From Brachionus rotundiformis (lineage: Eukaryota; Rotifera; Eurotatoria; Ploima; Brachionidae), in NCBI GenBank assembly GCA_016802295.1, contig JAESIW010000180.1, forward strand, positions 2,536,039-2,600,038: a DNA stretch of 64,000 nt. Direction: 5' to 3'. A program made the position numbers and the translations under genes. The number at the start of each line of letters is the position of its first letter. Within the stretch, counting starts at the first letter, position 1. Positions 11,815 through 24,358 of the stretch are shown one piece after another. A model generated the notes under the pieces. It had not been told where the DNA came from. It did no database searches and saw nothing but the letters and a program-made list of their open reading frames with translations.

Positions 11815-14800
11815 TTAATTTATTTTCATATAATGTCCTAATTTACCGTTTAATAGAAGTCTTGTATTTTCCTTTTCTTTATTGTAAAGCTATAAATAGA
11901 TCAAATATTAATTTAAAAATCTTTTTATAAAATAAAATTACAATCAACTGCTGAATAGCCTCTTCAATTTCGAGATTTTGGTTTTGAATTTTTTCTTTCA
12001 GCTTTTTGTTCTCATCTTTGTAATACTTCAATTTCTGACTTAGATCCAAAATCTTTAAAATTATTAATAAATTAATTTTTTTCTTAAATAATTATTAAGC
12101 AATAAATAATATAAATTATTTTACTTCAATATTTAGAGTTTGTTTAGCTTGGCTACAGCTACTTAACTCAGATGGAGTACTTTTTTGCTCACATTCTGAT
12201 TTCAATTCTTGGAGCTCTTTTTCCAATCTTTCGATCAAGTCACGTTTCTCTTGCAATTCGCTACTAAGCTCTTCAAATTTTGACAATGCTCTTTAAAAAA
12301 AATTTTCTTATAAATATCTAGATAAATATTTAAACTATATACCCAGAAAATATTTTATGAACCAAATTTTCAGATATTTTGTCTGGACTAAAATCTGCTT
12401 GGAGCTTTTGAAACAGTGACTCACCAAATAATCTCTTCAAATATTTGCTTTGTGCCTTTAAGGTCTTGAAAAAAAAATCTATAAAATTACCAAGTCTTTG
12501 GAATAAATTTTTTACCCTAAAACCATTATAAATTTGCGAAAGTCTCTCATAATATTCTTTAATCGTAGCATCTTTTTGGTTTAATTTATTCTCCAGACTT
12601 TCATTCCTCAACTGTTTAATATTTATCAACTCAAATTTATCATCTTTCACTTGTTCAATTTTTGAAATCTCGGAATTATCAATCGGTAAATCATTTAGCA
12701 ATTTTTGAACTAGTTTATCCAGCTCATGATCATTCAAATTTTGTTTTTCGTCCAAACAATTTAATTTTGGCTCACTCAAACATTTCTTGAGGTTATTCAC
12801 TTTGACAAGACCAAGATCATTTAGATAAGGGCTATATTTGTTCAATTTAATAGCCAAATATCTAGCTTTTCTTTCAGAACTATTGTACAAATCCTTAAAT
12901 AAAATTAGAAAAAATAAAACAAATTTTTCAAAATTACTTCTAATTTTTTATTCTTAGATTTTAAATCATCAATTTGTCTTTCTAGAGTAGTTATGGTTAT
13001 TTTGATATTTTTGGTTGGTACATTTTGACTTTCATGGTGTGAGTAAACCTCACTAAGCTTACTAGATAGAGAATTTGCTAGATTGGACACGTTTTGATTT
13101 GAAGAGTTTTTTTCTTTAGATTTAAACAGTTTTTGTTTATACTGTTCAAGTTCTTCTTTGGTCATGTTTAATTTTTGAGCCATTTCATACAATGATTCAG
13201 CGTTTCCATTTGTAATTTGATAAAGTTCCAATTGTTTTCTCAAATTATCAATTTTTTCCTCAGACAATTTTAATTTTTCTCTCAAATTAAAATTTTCTCT
13301 GTGTATTTCAGTCACCTTTGGACCTTTGTCTAATGAGAAAATTATATTTATAAGTCTAAATTAGTTAAACAAAAATATTACTATCTAGCTGTCTTTTTAA
13401 AATGTTGTTTTCATTGGTCATTTGCTGAATATGAGTTATAAGCTCATCTTTGGAATAGTTTTTTATGGTAAACTCGGTTATCTTTGACGAGTTAAGACTG
13501 GAAGTAGAATTGGTTAATTTCGGTGTTGAAAATGATCTGGCTATTTTTGATTGTGACAAAGTGGAGTCAGTTGTTGAGTCCGATTTTTGACTATTCAATC
13601 CACTGTCATGAGTTAACGTGTTTTCAGGTGATGCTGCTTCGAAAAGGGACCTTTTTTCATTTAAATTAGGCTGAATAACCAAATTTTCATTGGATGTGAA
13701 TCGACTGATGGTTGACAAGGCTCGATTCTCTCTAAGAACAGTTTGTTTTAATAGCTGGTTTCGAAGGCCGTATATTTCATTTAGATAATTATTGATATCT
13801 TTATTTTTATTTGAATTTAATTTTTGGTAAATATTTTTTTCCTTTTCCAATAAGTCTAGCACAAATGCAAATTTATTGTCATTGGAAAACGAGTTTGACA
13901 ACGAATTATTTAATTTTGAATCTGTCAATGAAGTTTCTGGTAAGTCAGACATTGAAGTGCTCTTTAGTCTATTCTTGTCGAGTTTAGTTTTTAATTCTTC
14001 AATTTGTTCGTCCTTTTTTTTTATTTTATTTAGAAGTTCTTCAAGTTTATTCTGTTTAGAATAATCAGGATTTTCATTTAACAGATTTGATTTAAGTTTT
14101 GAAATTAAATCATCTTTTTCTTCAGCCGATATTACCAAATTCTAAAACACATAATTTTATTTAATTAATTGGGAATAAGTATTTCATTTACTTGAACAGT
14201 GTTTTCCTTTTCCTTTAATTTTTTGGTCAAGCTGTCAATTTCAATTTCTAATTCGTCAACACGGAATATGTGATCCTCTTCCAATTGTTCCAATTTCAAA
14301 TTTAGCTTACTTAGACTGCTTTTGAGTTGATTATTTTCTATTGTTAATAAATTGAGTGTCTCATCCGAATTTTTATCTAATATTTCGCTATTTTTATTTA
14401 GTTTTTCTGTTAACTTGGCTACTTTTTCATTTAAATCCTACAAAAAATTTTAAAAAATAAGTTAAAAAGTTTTTAGTTTTTTAATATTTCATTTTTCTTA
14501 TTAATATGTGATTTAATGTTATCGATGGGTTATTAAATAGACCCTTAAATTTTGAATTATCATATTCATCATTTACGGATCTAGAAATTGAAAGATTAAG
14601 AAAATTATAAATAAATTTTATAAATTTAGACTTAAATAATTAATAATCGCTAAAGAACTCTAATTTTTAAGGCATGTATCTAATTTGATTATTTTATGAC
14701 ATGGATAAAGTCGTAAACTATTTATGATAAAAGTGGCAAACGCACCAAAATTCAACTTCTGGTTTCTACCCATTTTTAAATTGACTTTAATATTGTTTTT

Positions 14801-17800
14801 TTTTATATTTTCTAATAATTTCAATTATCAAATTTTTAGAATTTCAAAACAAATGTTAGACTAAAGACTCAAAATAGATAAGTGATAAAAAAAACTGATT
14901 AACTGAAATGATTAACTTTGTTTTTATCTAATATTATTTCAATCCTACTAAAAATTTTATCTTGAAGGTTTTATAAATTTAAAGCTTTTAAATAAATTAC
15001 ATTTATGATTAGATCTTTCTCTTCCAATTGTTGTTCATAAAAATAAGTTAGCTGAGACTTTTCATTTTTTTTCTTTAATCGCTCTTTGAGACTATTCTGA
15101 TTATTTTGAAGATTTTCTATTAATTGATCCTTTTCTTCCATTTCTATTTGGTGGTCTGCTACCAATTCCTAAAATTTAATTAAATTAAGAATTTTCACAC
15201 ATTTTAATAAAACTTTACTTTATTTTTTTTAGTTTCCAAGTCAAGCGAATTGATAAGGCTATTATTTTTATTTTGTATTAATTGTAATTCGTTTTTGAGT
15301 GATTCTACACAATCTTCACTTTCAAGCAAAATTTCGTTTGCTTTATTCAAGTCACTATGTAATTGTTTTTGTGCTGATCTCAAATTTATTATCAAATTCT
15401 CTTTCTGTTTTAACAAATCAAAATGGTTTATAACAAATTGCTAAATTAAGAATTATTTTTTAAATAAATCATGAGCATTGTTGTATATTTATTAATCTTA
15501 CTTCGTATAGTTCGTCCTTATCGTTCAAATTTTTTCTTAAATCATTTATAAACAGCTCTAATTTGTGTTGACTCTGTTATTCAAATCAAAATTATAAAAA
15601 AAAGAGATAAATTTTCAAAATAGAATTAGAATTACCTTTTCTTTGTTACATAATAAATTAACATTAACCAATTGGTTTATGTGATAGTCTTTATCTTTCA
15701 CAATTAAAATGTATTTCTGTAGCAAATTTTCTTTGAGCTGAAGCTGATTTTCCAAGTCAGAAACAATAAACTAAATAACATATTAATAAAATTAATTTTT
15801 GTATCTAAATATTTAAATTACTTGATAATGAGTTTTGAGCGATTCGACTAAATCTTGGTTTATTGATTTAATATCTTAAAATAAATATTTAAAGCCCATA
15901 AAAAACGTCGGTTTTAAATCCTTACGGCTTTGGACAATTTCGTCATGCAAATTTTCATTTGTGCCGTTCGCTGAAATATTTGGACTATGAGCTTTCTTTT
16001 TAGAAATATAGATTGAATTAATTTGTTTTAATTTTTATTAAAAAAACTCCAATTATAAACTAATATATTGTAAAAGAATCGAATTTATTTGCAATAGTTT
16101 TGCGTGCTAGCCAATATTTTATTAATCTTAAGAAATTATATACACTTTTTATGAATAGGTGGACTTTAATTCATTCAAACTGTCACCATATTTAATTATA
16201 ATCTTTGTACTTAAATAAATATTCTTAGATAAGTTGCACTCAAAAATTTGAAATTAGTTCAACAAGTTATTTTCTTGTGGACGGCATTAATCCAATTTAA
16301 AATTTTAAATCTTACACCATTTAATCTGACTAACTTAAACATAATTTTAGTCTTGAACCATGTTTAATAGAAAATTCAATAATTTCACAATTAAATCTGC
16401 GGAAATTAAACTGAGATTGAATATATATATCAATTTTATTTCTTATTCGAAAAAAATTTCGTTTAATAATTAAAAAAAATAATAATATATATATATATAA
16501 ATATATATATGTATTTGCTACTAGGTTTTTCACTAAATTTGGATATTAAGTTTTTATTTTATTTAAAAAAAAAGCTAGGACGAGTTTCATTTGAAATACT
16601 CGTAATTTGAAACTAACAAAACTAGAATTTAACTCATAAAAGATAAATGAGAAGAAATGGTAACTAGGGTTTTTTGATTGAAATGCCCATTTGCATAAAT
16701 TTCAAAATATTAGATGGAAATTTATCATTTAATTTGAAAAATTTTAATCTAGAATCCTAATTAAATTTAGGCGAAAAAATGTGTTAAAATTTTGTTTAAA
16801 TTTAAGTTAATTTAATTCTTAATAGCTTTAATAATAAAAAAGCCTAAGGTATTCAACAATATTTTGAATAGCCTAATATCGTTCTTAAAAAGAGCCATGC
16901 TAGACAATAATTTTTTCTTTTTATTTAATTTGATTAAGAGCCTGAGCAATTTTTTGATTTTATTTTACAAACAATTTAAAAGCATGATAAATAATACTTT
17001 TTAGTCTTAATTTTTTATTATTTAATATAATTTTAATATATTTAATTGATTAATTAATATTTAAATAGACACAGTTATAAAATAACTTTGGTGTTGGTTT
17101 ACTGTCTATTTGTGCTATGATTTCAATTTTACGGGAAGCTTTCTTATAATAATTAGAATACTTTTAAACGATAATATTAGTATTAATCTTAACAGCTATT
17201 TGATCTTCAAAACTTTATATGAAAATAAATCGATCTGAGAAAATTTTAAGAAAACGTTTAGTTTTTCTCTTTCTGAATACACTTGAATAGAAAAAAGTCA
17301 TCTTCTGCTGATATCTTTATTTTAAATTAGCCAAAATTAAAAAAAATATATCAATTGAACTGAATTGCTGTATATAAAGTCATTAAGTTAGTATTTTTTT
17401 CTTTTTAAGAATAAATATTTTTCTGTTTTTCAAATAGAAATCTTAAAATTAGTAAAGTCTTTAAAAAAAACAACAACTTTTATAAATAAAAAGCAGTGTT
17501 ATTATTTTAATTAAACTTTTATGTAATAGGGTTATTAAAGCAGTATACTATTGTTATGCTTAAATAAATTTTTTTACGTAATATTTGAAATTCGAATAAT
17601 TTTAAGATATAATTCTCTAACAATCCAATTTTTTTAAATTATTTTTAAGCTTTGAAGATCAATAGAGAGAAATACTTACAGGGCAAAGATTAAAATTTCC
17701 TCCAAATTGCTTTTATATTATTTTAAAATTATTTTCTTGTAAAATTTAAAAATTACTTTTTTTGCATTTTCGGTTGGCATCATCTCGATTAGATGGTCTT

Positions 17801-19858
17801 TATTTTTGAAATTGCTATTGTACTCCTTGAGAATGCTTATTTCTTCATTTTTAACATCGAGCGATTCCTTTAACTTATCTATTATATGTTGAAGAGATTT
17901 TTCTTTGAGAAAAAAATCTTGATAAGCCTTTTAAACATTTAAATAATTTGATTTTAAAAAAATTTTATTTTGCTTTTTTACTTGATCAAGCTTGTCATTA
18001 AGTTCGTTTTCGAATTGTTGAGAAAATTTTTCATACAACTCGCGCTCGAGGTCTAATTTATAAACCTCTGCTTGTTCCTGTAAGACTTCATTTTTTCGCC
18101 TTGAAATTACAAATTAATTTTTTCATAAAATAATATTATTTTATTAGAATACATTATTTCTTGTATTTGGTTTTCCTTGTTATTCAATTCTATTCTAAGG
18201 CTTTCTATATTCTCCTCTAGCTGTTGGTTCTATTAAATAAATTGAAATTAATTTTTATTTATTTTATTATTTAAATTCAAAAAAATTTCTGAATATTCCA
18301 TAACAATCTAAAATAATAACTTAATAAAATTCTTCAATAACAGAGTATCAAATCACTGGAACTCACTTCCAAACGAAATTATCTTGTCATTTTATGGATC
18401 TTGTTAAAAATCTCGATAATTTGATCATTATTGTTTTTAATTATTAAATTAAATACAACCTTGTACCAATATATCACTAAAATTACTTAATTAAAATTCA
18501 AGAAGCTTAAATTTAGAATTTAATCTATTACTTAAATGTTAATACCGTATACCCTTGCAAATGAGTTCACCCAAAATCGTGTCTTTATTGAAGAATTTAA
18601 GTACTTAGATGATAGCAAGTTTTCTTCAAATTTAATATTTTTTAAGGATGTAAGTATTTTTTAAAAGAAAGCAACATAGATAGAACTCAGCTACTTTTGA
18701 TCAGTTTTTAAAAAGGGGTCTTAGAGCGGCACTTTTTAGCAAGGGAATACGGTAATTTTTTTAATCAAGTGAAAATATTTTCAAAATCTTATTAAATGAT
18801 CTCTTGTCAGTAATAAATTTTTGAATGCTTAACAAATAATTAGTTTCCATGAGGAAAATGATAAAGTTTTTATTTGTTATATATAAACTTCAGATTCACA
18901 ATTAAAATGAGCCATAGAAACATACCTTAAACTTGCCTAAACATCTATGAATTATATCTTGAAATGATGATTTAAATTCAACCTTAACATTGAAATAGCA
19001 CAATGTTTAAAAAAGAGTATTTTTTCAATTTATAATTTATCTTATTTTTAAGATCAAAATTTAATGTGGACTATATTTAATTAAGGTTAAGATTTAAAAT
19101 ATTTTTAAAATTTTAAAAACTTGAATTAATAATTCGAGTATTTTCAAGTATGTGTTAAAAATAATTTTTTTTAATCTTGATTTCCAAAAATAACTAAATT
19201 ACGTGTATTGGAATTAAGTACATATTTTCAGAATTTTTTCTAATATTCAGTTGAATGAATTTGATGACAAATTTTACTATTATTTACTTACAATTTCATG
19301 CAGTGTCTCAATTTCTTCATCTTTTTGTTCTTCATTGCTTTCATAGTTATTTCTAGCTTTTTTGTCATTTAAACTCTCAAAACTCTGATTTACCAAGGTG
19401 GAATCTCCATCCGACAACGATAAAGAAAATTTATCATTCTTTCTTTCATCTTCCTCATCACTAGTCGAGTTTATTATTGCACCAGAAACATGGCGCTTTT
19501 TACATTTAGTCTCTTCTAGTTTAGCAGTTAATTCAGAATTCTCTTCCTCTAGCATATAAATGCGTAGCTTTAGGTTAAAGTTTTCCTCTTTCAAATTTTT
19601 TAGCTCCTAGAATAAAATTATTGTCTTACTTTCTTTCTATTTTAAAAAATATCTTACCTTGTCATAATCATTCAAGGTTTTTTTTTTCAAACTACCAAAA
19701 ATTGTGTCATTGAATAGCTTGGCGTCTTGGTCTTCAGATAAAGTTGAAAAGTCAGGACTAGAACTATTGCTCATTTTAATCAAATTTGACTCGGAATGAA
19801 ATTTATTCAGTTTATTTTTATTTTGACAATGAAACAATTTAAATTCATTTGGTGACAA
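11815..19858 (-). CDS. Centrosomin/CDK5RAP2-like coiled-coil protein with CM1 motif
   Basis: Pericentriolar scaffold family that recruits and activates gamma-tubulin ring complexes. Eighteen exons on the minus strand: 19658-19858, 19292-19606, 18153-18229, 17982-18099, 17757-17927, 15926-15995, 15822-15874, 15636-15770, 15502-15573, 15219-15440, 15001-15168, 14192-14437, 13382-14141, 12938-13329, 12343-12893, 12125-12290, 11942-12052 and 11815-11889. All junctions keep frame, giving 1300 residues. The CM1 core spans the first junction: LNDYDK joined to ELKNLKEENFNLKLRIYMLE. Nearly all the rest is heptad-rich coiled coil. Exon 13 has EKNIYQKLNSNKNKDINNYL and GLRNQLLKQ, close to the DUxxx-free middle of CDK5RAP2/myomegalin. 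Introns 2 (about 1.06 kb) and 5 (about 1.76 kb) are unusually long here. I see no clear CM2 at the C terminus. The translation start is the first ATG in frame and could lie further upstream. Confidence 0.85.
18543..18755. mobile_element. Short MITE-like element in intron 2 of the centrosomin-like gene
   Basis: About 210 bp bounded by imperfect inverted ends: TACCGTATACCCTTGCAAA on the left, and TTAGCAAGGGAATACGGTA on the right. The ends could be read as CCGTAT...ATACGG between TA dinucleotides, as for a Tc1/mariner-type non-autonomous element, but the superfamily is not settled. No coding capacity. Confidence 0.55.
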
Positions 19859-20505
19859 GCTTAGAAAAAAATTAAATAAAACAAAAATTCAAAAAATAAA
19901 CGAATTTGGCTCTTATTTAATTTCATTAAAAAAGGACCGATTTAATTCAAAAATTAAATTATTATAAGAATAGCTCTTGAGTTTATTTGAAATTTTCATG
20001 TGACAAAATTTATTTATTCATTTTTACTATGGATTGATAAAGAGTCATTTAGATAAAAATAATTTTTTTTTGATTTTTCTTACTAAAATCTTTTCTAGAC
20101 ACGAATAGTTAATAGCTGAAATTTAACTCATTTGTGGCCTGATTTTTATTGATATTTAAGAAAATATCAAAACATCTTAGGCCTTATTAACATTAAAGCT
20201 AACAAGATTAAGAAAAAACAACTTTTAAAATTTAAATTTACTTTTTAAAATATTTGATTTCATCCATTGTTTATTAATTAATTGACGAAGTCCTTTGATT
20301 GATTTGGTATTAATCCGTTAATTTTTAGTCGATTTCTGCGATATAAGTTTAGCGCTTAAATTTAAAAAAAAATTGTGTTTATATATGCTCTCAAAATGGA
20401 GAGATGTATATTTATACCGACCACATAATTGTCTGATACTTTATTTAGATTAAATCAATTATTAGATTGTATTTTTACTAAAAATGGTCAAAATTAATAT
20501 TTTCA
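19859..20505. other. Gene-free AT-rich stretch upstream of the centrosomin-like gene
   Basis: Should contain that gene's promoter and 5' UTR. No other feature recognised. Confidence 0.55.
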
Positions 20506-20642
20506 AGAATTAGTATTATCTAAGGATTTGATTGGAATAGATAATTAAAATTCAATGTTTAAAATATAAATAATTTTCTAAAAATTTTAAAAAGTAGGAC
20601 TTGATTGAAGTTCATCTTTTAATACATTTCATTTTGGTTCAT
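20506..20642. repeat. Left copy of 137-bp direct repeat flanking a LINE fragment
   Basis: Matches 21551-21687 over its full 137 bases with only a handful of differences. The copy boundaries coincide with the ends of the inserted LINE fragment, so this looks like an unusually long target-site duplication. Confidence 0.9.
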
Positions 20643-21550
20643 TTTTTTTCTCCTAGTACGGTCCTTGTGGATCAAAAGGTCATTACTTTTGCTTTCCTCT
20701 CAAGTCAATCTTTTGCCTCCATCCCTGATTCACCCGTGTAATTCCCATTTCGGTGAGCTCTTTCATGATTGTTGACCTCCATGTTACTGCTCCTTTGCCT
20801 TTGCGGTGTCTATTGTAGAGCTCTGTTTGGTATTCGTGCTCTCTTCATTCTAAGTAAATGTCCAAGCCTTCTTCATTTATTCTCGATGCATAGACTCATT
20901 TGCTCTGACTTCGTTCTTCTGTATAGCTTATTCGGCAATTTTTCAGGCCAGTGTATCTCAAGAATCCTTCTTAGACTACCATTGTAGAATGTGTTCAGAC
21001 TTTTTCTATTTAACTCTAGCGTTGTTCACCAAATCTTGCATTTGCATGAACAATTCTCTATTTGTTATTTGTACCAAATCATCTGCAAAGTCTAGATCTT
21101 CAAGCTTTGTTATTAACTCCCATTGCATGTCCTTCAAGATTGAGGTAGTTTTCCTCATTATATAATCAATCACAATTAGAAATATTATCAAGAAGAGAAT
21201 ACATCGTCTTTTGACTCGTATACATACTTTGAAGTTCTCAGATTTTCCTTTTTTCAGAATTACGTTACATTCGAAATACTGATAGTCTTAACTGATCATG
21301 TTAACTATCTTCTAGGGTATACCATAAAATTTAAGTATTGCCCTAACAGTTTTTCCGTGTATTCTATTGAAGTCGGAAAAATTTAGGATTAACAGGCTTT
21401 TCTATACCATACCTTGTTGAACGATGTTTCTTAGTGCAAATACCTGATCGGTGCATCATCTTGATCTTCTATATCCTGCTTGTCTTCTCTAAGTATTGCG
21501 TTCAAAGGTCATTTAATTTTTCCCTGATTTTTTTTAAATTTCGAATATAT
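20643..21550 (-). mobile_element. 5'-truncated, decayed non-LTR retrotransposon (LINE)
   Basis: About 0.9 kb, clearly richer in GC than the surroundings, reading on the minus strand. It contains the reverse-transcriptase catalytic region: FLIVIDYIMRKTTS followed by KLEDLDFADDLVQI, where FADD is the RT active-site box (about 21006-21191). Further down come C-terminal pieces in other frames, LRYTGLKN near 20940 and VTWRSTIMKELTEMGITR near 20730-20790, typical of the LINE endonuclease/RT tail. Frameshifts and stops make it nonfunctional. The 3' end finishes with GGAGAAAAAAA, a short poly(A) next to the left direct repeat. The 5' end is missing, as expected for incomplete reverse transcription. 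The clade cannot be fixed by eye. Confidence 0.85.
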
Positions 21551-21687
21551 AGAATTAGTATTATCTAAGGATTTGATTGGAATAGATAATCAAAATTCAA
21601 TGTTTTAAATATAAATAATTTTCAAAAAATTTTAAAAAGTAGGACTTGATTGAAGTTCATCTTTTAATACATTTTATTTTGGTTCAT
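21551..21687. repeat. Right copy of 137-bp direct repeat flanking a LINE fragment
   Basis: Second copy of the repeat at 20506-20642, beginning AGAATTAGTATT and ending TTTTGGTTCAT. Confidence 0.9.
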
Positions 21688-24358
21688 GATACCTAGAAAT
21701 TCAATTGGAAATAAAATAATTCTTTAACCTAGATTATTCACAAAAAATTTGATATAAGTTATTTTTGGAAAGGCTTATTTTTCTCTATTATAATGTCTCT
21801 TGAAATTCTAGGACTGATTACGAAAAAAGTTCATTATTACAATTTCAATTATTTTCGTATGTTTCTCGATTTCAGCAAAATCTTCTTACTCAAGATATGA
21901 ACAACATAAGCTTTTTGTTATGTATTTACAGCTACCATGCGACACTAGTTCAGACTCGCTCTACAACCTTCTTGTGAAACTTTTATAGCAATAAACTTAT
22001 TAATTCTCATTCTTATTCAAGCAAATTTTCATTTTGAAAAATTACTTTTAAGATTATAAATACCAGTGGTTGTCAATATCAAATAAGCAACTAATTATTA
22101 ACTATTTACTAGTATCAATGTGTATCATCATTTTTCATTTAGGAAGCTATTTTTTATATTCGTCGAAAAAAAAATGACTAGATATTTTATGCATTTTTAG
22201 TTTATGTTTTTTTTTGATGACTATTAATTTTCGGGGATCTATTCACTAATTGTTTTTAGTTTTTAAATCAATTTTATAAATTAATAATGTAAAGACTTTT
22301 ATCAGGGTGTTAACTTTAAATGTTTTTTATAAATTTTCTTTTAGGCGAGTTATTTGCTTGAATAGAAATTAGTTTAATTTTCAATCTAGTCAAATAAACT
22401 AATTAATAGCAAAATTTCAAAATTTAAATTAAAAATTAAATTTAAATGACTTATTCAAATAAATTAACTGAAAAAAAATTAAAAACAAAAAACGATCTAA
22501 AACATAGTCAAATTATTATATCAATCGACTCAGGTCCATTTTCTAATTCTTTTGTAAAATTTTTTACAACAAGAATTGAAATTAATGAATGATATAAAAA
22601 ATTATATTTATATTAATTTTAAATTTTTATAAATGATAAATTAAATAAAAATTTTCAATCGTTCTAATTAAAAAAATTCCGAAAACAAATTAACAAAAGA
22701 AATAATCGTATGATCAAGTGACCTTATAAACATTATTTGAAATTAATTGACACTTATTTCTTTAATATCTTTTCAATAAAAAGCGATTGATACAGCTTCA
22801 AATTATTTTTTAAAGGTATTTTTAATTAATAATAATTTAGAATTTATTTACTTTTCATTTTTTGGCTCTAAATCTCAAAGCTTTTCACAGAATAGCATTT
22901 TTTGAAGGAGTTTTAATTATTTTGTGAAATTAAGTCCTAAAAATATCGCTTATATGAAATGAAGCCCTTTGTTGATATTTTCATTTAAAAAATATATTTA
23001 GATCTAATAAAATAATAAAACGACTAAAATATAATTAAACGAGTTTAAAAAAAGCGCACTGCCAATTTAAAGTTAGAAATTTGCATGTAAAAATTTAATT
23101 AAAAATAAATTTTCATTGGTTTCATATTATCGGCAATCTATTCATAGAGCATAAATTATTATACCTTTAGGTGAGCTAGTGGCGCCCTGATAAATGTCAA
23201 AAAAATGATAAATTAGTCAAGATAAGTGTGCATTCGATGAATTGTTTATTGCTTATAAATTAAATACCAATAGTTGTATTTATCAAATTGTATTTAAGTG
23301 ACAGACATGCGCGTGGAGAAATCAATTTAAATGATTCCGTTTTGAAATTTATTCTCAGTTAAAGCTCAAAAATTTGAATAAAATTAATTATTTGCCATCT
23401 AACTTTCAAAAAATACCTGTCATAAATCAAAATTTATTATTCCTTTTAGATAGAATTTTTCAATTTGGCTTTAAGTGACAGTGGTTTATGAATTTGAATG
23501 ATTGTAGCACAATCAAATACCTCTAGATTAAATAAATACTCAAAATTCAATAAGTTGTGAATTTTATCCAATTTGTAATGCTTGAGCTGAACGAAATGAA
23601 AAATTTTTATTTTGACTAGAATTTTATTAAATTACTGATGCATTTAGTGTCGAGTATTTATTGATGAAAAACTGCAGCTATTTTAATTTTGATATAGCGT
23701 TTCAACAAAAAATTCTGATCAAACTTAATAAATGATTAAAGAAATGAAAATTACACTTGAGTCTTTTTCATTAGATTGAACTTTTTTTGCTTTGATTAAC
23801 ATGCAAATTGTTAAATTATTTACCCGCTCTATAATAATTATTAAGCAAATTTTATAAAAACATATTAAAAGCAAGAGTTTTATAATTAAAATGGTTTTTT
23901 AATTGAAAAAAAAAAGCTTATTATTTTTAATTTTACACTGACTTTGATAGACTAAAAGGGATTACTTATTAAAATATTTTTAAACTGAAACAAAACCTTA
24001 AAAATGTTATTACTTTTACTTTTATTTAATTAGTAAGATTTATATAAGTCAGTTTATATCTCTAAAATTCTTGTAAAAGTTTAGAAGATAATTCCTTTGA
24101 AAAAAAAATATAAAATACAAATAAATATAATTGAACGCAAAATTTATTCTAAATTTAAATCAAAAAATAAACACAAAATTAATTAATTTAAAATTTTACA
24201 AAAAAAAAAAGAATTGTGAGTGTTAAAATAGCATCGAGATTTGATTGTAAAGGTAAATATATACACACAAATAGAAAACAGACCATTACGTTTTGAAAGA
24301 ATGACTTTGTCCATATATTTAAAAATAGGCAATTTGATATTTTTTAAATTATATTAAT
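21688..24358. other. Long gene-free AT-rich region downstream of the first Bar-class gene
   Basis: No supported gene on either strand. It may hold cis-regulatory DNA for the homeobox gene and its 3' UTR near the right end. I can identify no specific element by eye. Confidence 0.5.

Noticed and set aside
16330..16533. Minus-strand 67-codon frame
   Set aside because: It runs through an (AT)n microsatellite in a long intron; composition artefact.
20769..20987. Plus-strand frame of 72 codons in the LINE region
   Set aside because: The meaningful reading (FADD box and LINE tail) is on the minus strand; this is its antisense.
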